DNA from: Bacillota bacterium
GTDB lineage: Bacteria > Bacillota > Clostridia > Christensenellales > SZUA-584
NCBI GenBank assembly: GCA_023399095.1
Contig: JAEWQS010000148.1
Location: forward strand, 1-13,388
Reading direction: 5' to 3'
DNA: 13,388 nucleotides
Shown here: positions 7,295 to 12,987 of the stretch, piece by piece
Numbering within the stretch: the first letter of the stretch is position 1
How the letters are laid out: each line of letters begins with the position of its first letter
The notes under the pieces: model-generated
The model's database searches: none
What the model saw: only the letters and a program-made list of their open reading frames with translations
What the model was told of the DNA's origin: nothing
Program-made: the position numbers and the translations under genes

Positions 7295-7308
7295 TTGACA
7301 CGTTCAAA
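7295..7308. promoter_or_regulatory. Second operator-like site, overlapping the -35 of the oxidoreductase promoter
   Basis: TTGACACGTTCAAA matches the deoC operator candidate at 12 of 14 positions. It begins at the -35 hexamer and runs into the spacer. A protein bound here would block RNA polymerase. The palindrome itself is less symmetric than the deoC site. Confidence 0.5.
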
Positions 7309-7323
7309 AAATTAAATTATGAT
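7295..7323 (+). promoter_or_regulatory. Strong promoter for the oxidoreductase-isomerase-dehydrogenase operon
   Basis: TTGACA (7295-7300), a 17-bp spacer and TATGAT (7318-7323) give a near-consensus housekeeping promoter. The start is predicted near 7330, leaving a leader of about 150 bases before the ATG at 7479. The start falls inside the left arm of the regulator gene's terminator hairpin. Confidence 0.65.
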
Positions 7324-7364
7324 AAAAGGCATGAAGGTGATTAAAAGACTTTATGCCTTTTTAT
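7324..7364 (+). terminator. Rho-independent terminator of the regulator gene
   Basis: AAAAGGCATGAAG (7324-7336) pairs with CTTTATGCCTTTT (7349-7361) over 13 positions with one G-T wobble and a 12-base loop. A short T-rich tail follows. It lies 41 bases after the regulator stop codon. Confidence 0.75.
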
Positions 7365-7385
7365 ATGTCTTCAACACCATGAAAC

Positions 7386-7399
7386 GCATGAATTCATGC
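7386..7399. repeat. 14-bp perfect palindrome in the operon leader
   Basis: GCATGAATTCATGC is perfectly self-complementary and lies in the leader between the terminator and the oxidoreductase gene. It could be a dimeric regulator site or a short mRNA hairpin. It differs from the AACGTT-type sites, so a different factor would be involved. Confidence 0.45.
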
Positions 7400-7478
7400 A
7401 TAAACAATCAATACTCATACCACCAGCCGCTATAAACTCGGTGCGGGTATGAACGACTCAAGAAAGAAGGAATGCTAA

Positions 7479-8720
7479 ATGGAACGTTACAGAGATGTGC
7501 TGCTCAGCCCAATCAAAATAGGCAACAGGGTCAGTAAGAACAGATTTTTTATTCAGGCTATGGAATGTACCGATGCGGATGACAACGGTAATCCGTCGCA
7601 GCTCACGATTGAGCGCTATGCCAACCTATTCAAGGGTGAAGCTGGTATGGTGACGCTGGAAGCCATCACCGTGACCGACGAAAGCAGAAGCCGTTTAAAT
7701 CAGCTTGCAATTATGCCAAAGAACGCCAAACACATTGAGAAATTTGTGAGGGATTTAAAAAAGCTGAATCCCGATACACTGTTCGTTTTCCAGCTCACAC
7801 ATTCCGGTGAGCTCAGCAATCCCGGATTCTCCCGCAGAGTCACGGTCAAGCCGCTTCCCGGCTTTGGCGGCGATGTGCTGACAGAAGAAGAAGTGGACAG
7901 AATCATGGATCAGTTTGTGTTGGCGGCGCGCATTGCTCACGACGCGGGCGCCGATGGTATTGATTTAAAACTCTGTCACGGGTATTTGGGTTCGCAGATT
8001 CTGCGCCCCTACAACGACCGCAAATGGAAATACGGCGGTGCGTGGGAGAACAGAAGACAATTCGCATTTGATCTATATGAAAGAATCAATAAAGAAATCA
8101 ACGATCCGAACTTCCTGATCGGTTCCAAGATATCCGCGTGGGAAGGCTTCCCGGGCGGATTCGGTACGGAAGGCCCGGATTCTCCGATCATCGATTTGAC
8201 CGAACCGCTGGATCTTGTCCGCGGGCTGGAAGAACGAGGCGCTCAGTATTTTGTGCAGTCCGGCGGCAGTCCGTCCATCACAGTGGCGGTCACTCAGGCA
8301 GACAGGCACGCCCCGTATTTTGCATACCTGCATCCCACATGGGCCAAAGAGTTCAAAAGCGCGGCGAAAAGCGCGGCGATCATTGGCTCAAATTACTCGG
8401 TGTTCAGAAACGGAAAAAACGGCTGTCTGGCAACGGAGCAGGAGAAGAACTCCATGTTCTTCTATGGCTCAAAATTCATCGAAGAAGGCAAAGTGGATAT
8501 GCTTGCTCTTGGACGTCAGTCCTTCGCGGACCCTTATCTGCCATTAAAGCTGCGTGAAGGCCGTGAAAAGGAGATTAAATGGTGCACGATTTGCGACAAC
8601 TGTCTGGAGCTTTTAATCAGACAGAAAGAAATCGGCTGCTGTACATATAATAAGCACTACACGGATGTGCTCGTAAAGACAAGAAAAGAGTTTGGACCTC
8701 TTCGGACAATGCATACATAA
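7479..8720 (+). CDS. NADH:flavin oxidoreductase / Old Yellow Enzyme family, with Fe-S-type cysteine cluster
   Basis: A 413-aa FMN-binding TIM-barrel enzyme. OYE landmarks run in order: LLSPIKIGNRVSKNRF (8-23), QLTHSGEL (105-112), LKLCHGYLGSQILRPYNDRK (163-182) with YGGAWENRRQF after it, and LALGRQSFADPYLP (342-355), part of the phosphate-binding end of the barrel. The C-terminus has C369-x2-C372-x2-C375-x11-C387, then C388. This resembles the 4Fe-4S site of 2,4-dienoyl-CoA reductase and trimethylamine dehydrogenase, but with one residue less in the middle. The protein stops soon after, so it lacks the extra FAD/NAD domains of those enzymes. AAGAAGGA lies 8 bases before the ATG. It is the first gene of its operon. 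Family members reduce activated C=C bonds or oxidise amines; next to sugar enzymes, a C=C reduction of a dehydrated keto-sugar is my inference. Confidence 0.92.
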   Translation: MERYRDVLLSPIKIGNRVSKNRFFIQAMECTDADDNGNPSQLTIERYANLFKGEAGMVTLEAITVTDESRSRLNQLAIMPKNAKHIEKFVRDLKKLNPDTLFVFQLTHSGELSNPGFSRRVTVKPLPGFGGDVLTEEEVDRIMDQFVLAARIAHDAGADGIDLKLCHGYLGSQILRPYNDRKWKYGGAWENRRQFAFDLYERINKEINDPNFLIGSKISAWEGFPGGFGTEGPDSPIIDLTEPLDLVRGLEERGAQYFVQSGGSPSITVAVTQADRHAPYFAYLHPTWAKEFKSAAKSAAIIGSNYSVFRNGKNGCLATEQEKNSMFFYGSKFIEEGKVDMLALGRQSFADPYLPLKLREGREKEIKWCTICDNCLELLIRQKEIGCCTYNKHYTDVLVKTRKEFGPLRTMHT

Positions 8721-8740
8721 TAAAAAAAGGAGATGAGTTT

Positions 8741-9724
8741 ATGAAATTAGGTTTTTTTGCGGCGAACTACGCGCATCTTTCGCTGGAAGAAGTCGCCAAG
8801 ATCATGGTTGAGCATGGCTACGAGATGATGGAAATCCCCGCTTACAGCGGCTGCGATCAATTAAACTGCGACGAGATCGTTAAGCCCGGACGCGCCAGCG
8901 AGCTTAGAAAAATGCTTAAGGGCTATGGCGTTGAGATTTCCGGTCTTTCTAACCATGCGGATTCGCTGCTGATTTTGGGGCCGCACACGGAAGACACGGA
9001 CAAGCTTTGCCCCGGAACAAAAGAAGACAAGGTGAAGTACGGCATTGAGAACCTGCTCAAAACGGCGCAGGCTGCCAACGCGTTGGAAGTGCCTGTGGTC
9101 AACGGCTTCACAGGTGTGACCAACTGGGGCCGTTACTTTCCGTTCCCGTCTGCGGACGGCTGGGAGAAGATGGAGCGCGAGTTCGTGGAAGTCTTCACAC
9201 CCATTATGGATAAGTTCAAGGAATATGGCGTGAAGTTTGCCGTTGAGCCGCATCCCAACAACATGGTTTATGACATCCACACGGCAAAACGTGCGGTTGA
9301 GCTGCTGGGCGGACATGAAAGCTTTGGCTTCAACCTGGATCCGGCCAACCTCATTTACCTTGGCCTCAAGGTGGAGAACTTTATCGACGAGCTGGGCGAG
9401 CGCATATTCCATGTGCATGCCAAAGACGGCGAGATCGTCGAACACAACATACAACGCGGCGGCATACTGATGCAAGGAGACTGGCAGCGTCTGGATCGCG
9501 CTTTCAGGTTCCGCATACCCGGCTGGGGCAGCGTGCCGTGGAAAAAGGTGGTCACAGAGCTCGCGATGGTCGGCTATGACTATGTGCTGAGCTATGAGCA
9601 CGAAGACGTCACGATGAGTGTTGGCGACGGTGTGGAGAAAGTGGCCCCCTTCTTGAAGCCGCTGATTATCAAAGCGCCCTATGAAGGCAGACGTGACAAG
9701 ATATTCAACAATCCGAGAGAATAG
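8741..9724 (+). CDS. Sugar phosphate isomerase/epimerase family TIM-barrel protein
   Basis: A 327-aa xylose-isomerase-like (AP endonuclease 2 superfamily) TIM barrel, cytoplasmic. The start MKLGFFAANYAHLSLEEVAK fits the first strand, and AAGGAG lies just upstream, 20 bases after the oxidoreductase stop. Likely divalent-metal ligands are E169 (FAVEPHP), D200 (FNLDPANL), H226 (HVHAKD) and E286 (SYEHED), the usual Glu-Asp-His-Glu set of ketose 3-epimerases and inosose dehydratase-like enzymes. GFNLDPANLIYLG and RIFHVHAKDGEI are strongly typical. Members isomerise or epimerise free sugars or sugar phosphates, dehydrate keto-inositols, or cleave C-glycosides, so the reaction cannot be fixed. Lying between a flavin reductase and a zinc dehydrogenase, it probably handles a keto-sugar made by the dehydrogenase. 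Confidence 0.92.
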   Translation: MKLGFFAANYAHLSLEEVAKIMVEHGYEMMEIPAYSGCDQLNCDEIVKPGRASELRKMLKGYGVEISGLSNHADSLLILGPHTEDTDKLCPGTKEDKVKYGIENLLKTAQAANALEVPVVNGFTGVTNWGRYFPFPSADGWEKMEREFVEVFTPIMDKFKEYGVKFAVEPHPNNMVYDIHTAKRAVELLGGHESFGFNLDPANLIYLGLKVENFIDELGERIFHVHAKDGEIVEHNIQRGGILMQGDWQRLDRAFRFRIPGWGSVPWKKVVTELAMVGYDYVLSYEHEDVTMSVGDGVEKVAPFLKPLIIKAPYEGRRDKIFNNPRE

Positions 9725-9742
9725 ATAAGGAGGCAAAAAATT

Positions 9743-10801
9743 ATGGCTGAAATGATGAAAGCTCAAGTTGTGAAAGCGCCTTACCAGATGGAATATACAG
9801 AGATTCCCGTACCTTCGATCGATGATGACGAAGTGTTGGTTAAAGTGAAGGTTTGCGGTATATGCGGGTCCGACTGGAGCATCTATACGGGCAACTACGC
9901 TGCGGATAAGCTCCCGATGATCACGGGACATGAATTCTGGGGCGAGATCGCAAAAGTGGGCAAAAACGCCAAAGGCTTGAAGGTGGGCGACCGCGTGGCG
10001 GTGGATATCTGTCTGACATGTGATACTTGCTATTTTTGCCGGAGAGGCGATGGCCTGCTTTGCGAAACGTTCACACAGCTTGGCATACATACAGACGGCG
10101 GTTTTGCGGAATATGTCAAAGCGCCTTGGAAGAACTGCTACCATCTGCCCGATGAGATGGATGATTATACGGCGGCATTTGTAGAGCCGCTAACAGCCGT
10201 CATTCACGCGGCTCAGCGTATGGACGCGCCCATCGGCTCATCCGTTGCGGTGATCGGCTGCGGGCTGGGCATATTGCATGCTTCACTGGCCAAGGCCAGA
10301 GCCTGTGCGCCTGTCATTGTGATCGGTGACGACGCAAAGCGCCTGGAAACGGCAAAGAAAATGGGTGCGGATATCACGATCAATATCCATGAAATTGATG
10401 ACCCTGTCGCCGAAGTCAAGAGATTAACCGGCGGCGTCGGTGTCGATTTTGTGATCGAGGCCGTCGGGTCTCCAGCGACATACGAGCAGGCGTTCAAGAT
10501 GCTGCGCCGCGGCGGCAAAGTCGAAGCGTTTGGTATTGCCCCTCAGGGCAGAACGGCGGCACTGGAGCCGTACGAATTTGTTTTGGGCGAAAAGAAGGTC
10601 AGCGGATCGTGCGCGGGTATCGGCAACAACTGGGGCGAAGCCATTACGCTGCTCAAATACGGCATCATCGATCCCAAACCGATGTTCTCGATGGCTGTGC
10701 CGCTTAGCGAGCTGGAAACGGCGCTTAAAGAAATCAGAGAGCAACAGAATCTGGTTAAGGTGTTTGTTTGCCCCGAACTCAAAGAACGCGTGTATTTCTA
10801 A
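9743..10801 (+). CDS. Zinc-dependent medium-chain alcohol/polyol dehydrogenase
   Basis: A 352-aa MDR-family dehydrogenase like sorbitol or threonine dehydrogenase. Catalytic zinc ligands are C41 (GICGSD), H63 and E64 (GHEFWGE), with E148 (FVEPL). The structural zinc lobe is complete: C93, C96, C99 and C107. The nucleotide-binding loop reads VIGCGLGILHA (170-180), so the third glycine is one position early compared with GxGxxG. An acidic GDD (196-198) at the end of the second strand favours NAD over NADP. TAAGGAGG gives a strong ribosome site 18 bases after the isomerase stop. It is the last gene of the operon, followed by a terminator. In context it would oxidise a hydroxyl of a sugar or polyol to a ketone; the exact substrate cannot be read from sequence. 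Confidence 0.94.
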   Translation: MAEMMKAQVVKAPYQMEYTEIPVPSIDDDEVLVKVKVCGICGSDWSIYTGNYAADKLPMITGHEFWGEIAKVGKNAKGLKVGDRVAVDICLTCDTCYFCRRGDGLLCETFTQLGIHTDGGFAEYVKAPWKNCYHLPDEMDDYTAAFVEPLTAVIHAAQRMDAPIGSSVAVIGCGLGILHASLAKARACAPVIVIGDDAKRLETAKKMGADITINIHEIDDPVAEVKRLTGGVGVDFVIEAVGSPATYEQAFKMLRRGGKVEAFGIAPQGRTAALEPYEFVLGEKKVSGSCAGIGNNWGEAITLLKYGIIDPKPMFSMAVPLSELETALKEIREQQNLVKVFVCPELKERVYF

Positions 10802-10856
10802 GGAAGTGCCGAATAAATCTGTGCTTCCAAAATAACTCCTCAATAATAAGCAGAAG

Positions 10857-10888
10857 GCCTCCTGCCGTGCAATGACAGGAGGCTTTTT
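10857..10888 (+). terminator. Rho-independent terminator of the oxidoreductase operon
   Basis: GCCTCCTG (10857-10864) and CAGGAGGC (10876-10883) form a perfect 8-bp GC-rich stem with an 11-base loop, followed by TTTTT. It lies about 55 bases after the dehydrogenase stop. Confidence 0.9.
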
Positions 10889-11060
10889 GTGTGGTTTATA
10901 TACAAAACGGACGCCGGGGTAGGCGATGCATAGCAAGTTCGGAAAGCTCCTTCGGCGCAGATAATGGACCGTCGCGCGGACTGCCGACGGTTAGCGTTGT
11001 CGGTGGCGGCTGTATGTATGGCGCCCTGCAATGGAGTAAAACCCATGGAGTTTTTTGGAC
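10889..11060. other. Non-coding stretch of unknown role
   Basis: No convincing gene is visible between the operon terminator and the tRNA promoter. A 7-bp inverted repeat (ACCGTCG at 10968-10974 with CGACGGT at 10985-10991) could fold into a hairpin, without a T-run. The composition is GC-rich compared with the flanks. It may be a decayed gene end or part of an RNA. Confidence 0.4.
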
Positions 11061-11089
11061 TTGAAATACGCGGGTAAATCATTTATAAT
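11061..11089 (+). promoter_or_regulatory. Promoter of the tRNA-Ser gene
   Basis: TTGAAA (11061-11066), 17-bp spacer and TATAAT (11084-11089). The predicted start near 11096 lies about 35 bases before the mature tRNA. Confidence 0.75.
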
Positions 11090-11130
11090 GGACATTCGAA
11101 CGGCTGGTCATGATGGACGGCCTGATATGT

Positions 11131-11221
11131 GGAGAAGTATCGAAGAGGTCATAACGGGGCGCACTCGAAATGCGTTTGTCGGGGAACCGGCACGTGGGTT
11201 CGAATCCCACCTTCTCCGCCA
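11131..11221 (+). tRNA. tRNA-Ser (anticodon CGA)
   Basis: The acceptor arm GGAGAAG (11131-11137) pairs with CTTCTCC (11211-11217), followed by discriminator G and an encoded CCA. The anticodon stem-loop is GCGCA-CTCGAAA-TGCGT, placing CGA at the anticodon, which reads UCG serine codons. The long variable arm (GTCGGGGAACCGGCAC region) is diagnostic for the class II tRNAs Ser and Leu, and the T arm GTGGG-TTCGAAT-CCCAC is perfect. It stands alone, with its own promoter and terminator. Confidence 0.96.
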
Positions 11222-11229
11222 CAATTTAT

Positions 11230-11273
11230 CCGAAAAGTCCGGTGGTTTTTTCCTCGGGCTTTTCGGCGTTTTT
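11230..11273 (+). terminator. Rho-independent terminator of the tRNA-Ser gene
   Basis: CCGAAAAGTCCG (11230-11241) pairs with CGGGCTTTTCGG (11255-11266), 12 bp with one wobble, and a 13-base T-rich loop. A T5 run follows after two bases. Confidence 0.8.
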
Positions 11274-11324
11274 CGCCCCTTTTCATGGCTTTTCAAACAA
11301 TTAAAAAATATTTCTGCGCCGCGC

Positions 11325-11429
11325 TTACGCCCGCACTGCTGCGATTAGTGCCTGTGCTTCCACAATATTGATCGTCCGCTTGATATTATACGCAAGGAAA
11401 CTCAACCCCAGCTGGGCTGCGGCCTTTCT
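11325..11429 (-). pseudogene. C-terminal remnant of an IS1182-like (DDE) transposase
   Basis: Read leftward from 11429 to the stop at 11325-11327, 34 codons give RKAAAQLGLSFLAYNIKRTI, then NIVEAQALIAAVRA and the stop. The segment GLSFLAYNIKRTINI matches the conserved end of IS1182/IS5-type transposases (LxYNxKRxINI). An in-frame stop lies immediately upstream (11430-11432), and there is no upstream transposase sequence, so only the tail remains. I recognise it from the motif alone. Terminal repeats were not found. It sits about 100 bases after the tRNA gene and marks old mobile-element activity at this junction. Confidence 0.6.
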
Positions 11430-11487
11430 TTATCCTTAGCTTATCAATGAAATGTGATATTTTTGTCTGCAATAGCGGTCATCGGGC

Positions 11488-11799
11488 CTATTTTTGTGGC
11501 ATAGGGCATCCGTTTCTCTCTTTCGTATTTTCTTCGACAACCCAGTATCTTGTTCCGTTCGGTGTCCTGTTTAGCAAGTTATAGTCGATGAGAAGCCTCC
11601 GTATAATGAAATAATCATTAAAAGTATGCCATTCATCAATGATTCTATTGACTTCCTTTTCACTGTAGTCACGGCCCGTTTCAAACTTGCCTGCCAGGTA
11701 ATTCAAGACCGGTATTTTGGTCCTGTTGGGTACAGGGATTTGTTTGATCTTGCCTTCGCTAGTAAGAAATATTGAAATGTCAGTATTTTTTTTGCTCAT
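11488..11799 (-). CDS. DUF2087 domain protein
   Basis: A 103-aa soluble protein. Residues 27-86 carry the DUF2087 pattern: KIPVLNYLAGKFETGRDYSE, EVNRIIDEWHTFNDYFIIRR, then LLIDYNLLNRTPNGTRYW. This small winged-helix-like domain also occurs C-terminal to ArsR or MarR-type regulators; its biochemical role is not established. The start at 11799 has AGGAGTT about 7 bases upstream, and the length is normal for the stand-alone form. It is transcribed alone from the promoter at 11877-11905, with an unusual tandem repeat in the leader. It has no evident functional link to the sugar genes. The product is nucleic-acid binding at best guess. Confidence 0.85.
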   Translation of the reverse strand: MSKKNTDISIFLTSEGKIKQIPVPNRTKIPVLNYLAGKFETGRDYSEKEVNRIIDEWHTFNDYFIIRRLLIDYNLLNRTPNGTRYWVVEENTKERNGCPMPQK

Positions 11800-11837
11800 A
11801 TTAACTCCTGCTCCTAAACCAGTTCTAATAATTACTA

Positions 11838-11861
11838 ATATACTTATATACTTATATACTA
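11838..11861 (-). repeat. 8-bp tandem repeat (ATATACTT, nearly three copies) in the DUF2087 leader
   Basis: ATATACTT occurs at 11838-11845 and 11846-11853, and a third copy with a final A at 11854-11861. It lies between the predicted transcription start (about 11870) and the ribosome site of the DUF2087 gene. It could serve as a protein-binding array, or its copy number could vary by slippage. Confidence 0.7.
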
Positions 11862-11876
11862 AGCAACTAATTAAAA

Positions 11877-11905
11877 AGTATAAATTTGAATTTGCATTTT
11901 GTCAA
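11877..11905 (-). promoter_or_regulatory. Promoter of the DUF2087 gene
   Basis: Read leftward, a perfect TTGACA (11905-11900), 17 bases and TATACT (11882-11877). The predicted start near 11870 gives a leader of about 70 bases. Confidence 0.75.
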
Positions 11906-11963
11906 CAAGTTTAGGGCTTTTCTTATCATCACATGAATATTCCCAAATCAATATAGCCGAGTG

Positions 11964-11969
11964 TATAAT
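11964..11969 (+). promoter_or_regulatory. -10 box for the AraC-family gene
   Basis: TATAAT lies 25 bases before the preferred ATG at 11994, with a weak TTCCCA at 11940-11945 as -35. A start near 11976 would exclude the GTG at 11961 and favour the ATG preceded by AGAGG (11983-11987). Confidence 0.45.
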
Positions 11970-11993
11970 AAGGGAAAAATGCAGAGGAACGAT

Positions 11994-12905
11994 ATGGCCC
12001 CTATTGATATACTCAAAAAACTGATAGGCAATGTCACCGAAAAAACAGCGGAACAAATGAATAATAATTTGGAATGTTTTCTTCATCCCAATGTCAGTTT
12101 GTTTATCCCATCCAGCGGACAATGCAAATATGCAATAATGCCAAGTCATATACATCCTGCGTATACCTTTATTTATTATTTTCAGCCGGTCAATAATTTC
12201 GTGGTTGAAGGAAAGCATATCTCATATGATTTGGCGGACGGCAAATGCTTAACGGCAATGTCTCCGATGATTCCTCATCAAGAGGATGAAGAAGAATACT
12301 TCCAAAGCTATATCGCTGTTGCCATCGATGCTGAGCTTTTTGAAAATACCTCACGGCAGTACATCGAGAAAGTCCCGGTTTTCAAGGGAGAGATTTTTGC
12401 ACCGCATCCGGAACTGCTCAATCAATTGCGCTGTTTCATGCTGGCGTCGAGCGAAACAAAAACCAGAAATGAAGAGCTTCTGAATGGATTGACAGCGGTC
12501 ATAACCCACCTGGTAGCATGTTCGTTGACATCTGAAACACAACAAACAGTCCTTTTGTACGATCGTTTTGAGATTGACAAAGCCATTGCCTATATGAACA
12601 GCCGCATTGCGGATAAAATGACAGTTGAAGATTTGGCCCAACAGGTCAACCTGTCGGCTGGTCATTTTTCTAAGGTTTTTAAGGCAGTGACAGGGGAGAC
12701 ACCCATCGATTTTTTAAACATGCTCCGTTTGCAAAAAGCCCGCAGCATGCTGATGAATAATGCCAATAACATCACCGAAGTTGCGTTGAACTGTGGATTT
12801 GGAAGCTCGTCTTACTTTTCAACATGCTTTTTAGAAAAGTATAAAATGACGCCATCGATTTACCGCCAGCAGATTCTAAAGGCAGATAAAGCACAGGATA
12901 TTTAA
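11994..12905 (+). CDS. AraC-family transcriptional regulator
   Basis: A 303-aa regulator from the preferred ATG; in-frame alternatives at 11979 (ATG) and 11961 (GTG) would add 5 or 11 residues, but the -10 box overlaps the latter. The N-terminal half (about 35-120) is cupin-like: SHIHPAYTFIYYF and GKCLTAMSPMIPHQEDEE suggest a small-molecule sensing barrel. The C-terminal 110 residues hold two helix-turn-helices: MTVEDLAQQVNLSAGHFSKV (209-228) and NITEVALNCGFGSSSYFSTC (259-278), followed by the family signature ending KMTPSIYRQQ. It faces the same way as the following oxidase-fold gene, 82 bases downstream, which is a plausible target. The inducer is not predictable. The sugar operons are far to the left and have their own LacI-type regulator. 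Confidence 0.93.
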   Translation: MAPIDILKKLIGNVTEKTAEQMNNNLECFLHPNVSLFIPSSGQCKYAIMPSHIHPAYTFIYYFQPVNNFVVEGKHISYDLADGKCLTAMSPMIPHQEDEEEYFQSYIAVAIDAELFENTSRQYIEKVPVFKGEIFAPHPELLNQLRCFMLASSETKTRNEELLNGLTAVITHLVACSLTSETQQTVLLYDRFEIDKAIAYMNSRIADKMTVEDLAQQVNLSAGHFSKVFKAVTGETPIDFLNMLRLQKARSMLMNNANNITEVALNCGFGSSSYFSTCFLEKYKMTPSIYRQQILKADKAQDI

Positions 12906-12946
12906 AATTTCGATGAATATTTTGAAAGTGTAAAGGTTGATGACTG

Positions 12947-12964
12947 GATTATCATATGATTATC
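12947..12964. repeat. 18-bp near-perfect palindrome upstream of the oxidase-fold gene
   Basis: GATTATCATATGATTATC is symmetric at 16 of 18 positions, with a perfect core ATCATATGAT (12951-12960). It lies 24 bases before the ATG at 12988, right where a regulator would control that gene. AraC proteins usually bind direct repeats, so a different dimeric factor is equally likely. Confidence 0.45.
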
Positions 12965-12987
12965 AAAAGAAATCCGGAGGTAATCAA

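Noticed and set aside
8861..10144. Long 427-codon open frame on the minus strand
   Set aside because: It lies antisense to the isomerase and dehydrogenase genes, has no recognisable domain and is His/Arg-rich in the way of a shadow frame. The plus-strand genes are unmistakable.
10840..11082. 80-codon minus-strand frame after the operon terminator
   Set aside because: It overlaps the terminator hairpin and the tRNA -35 region, lacks a good ribosome site and matches no domain I recognise.
11108..11296. Minus-strand frame containing RRWDSNPR over the tRNA
   Set aside because: This is the well-known false protein produced by translating the reverse of a tRNA T arm.
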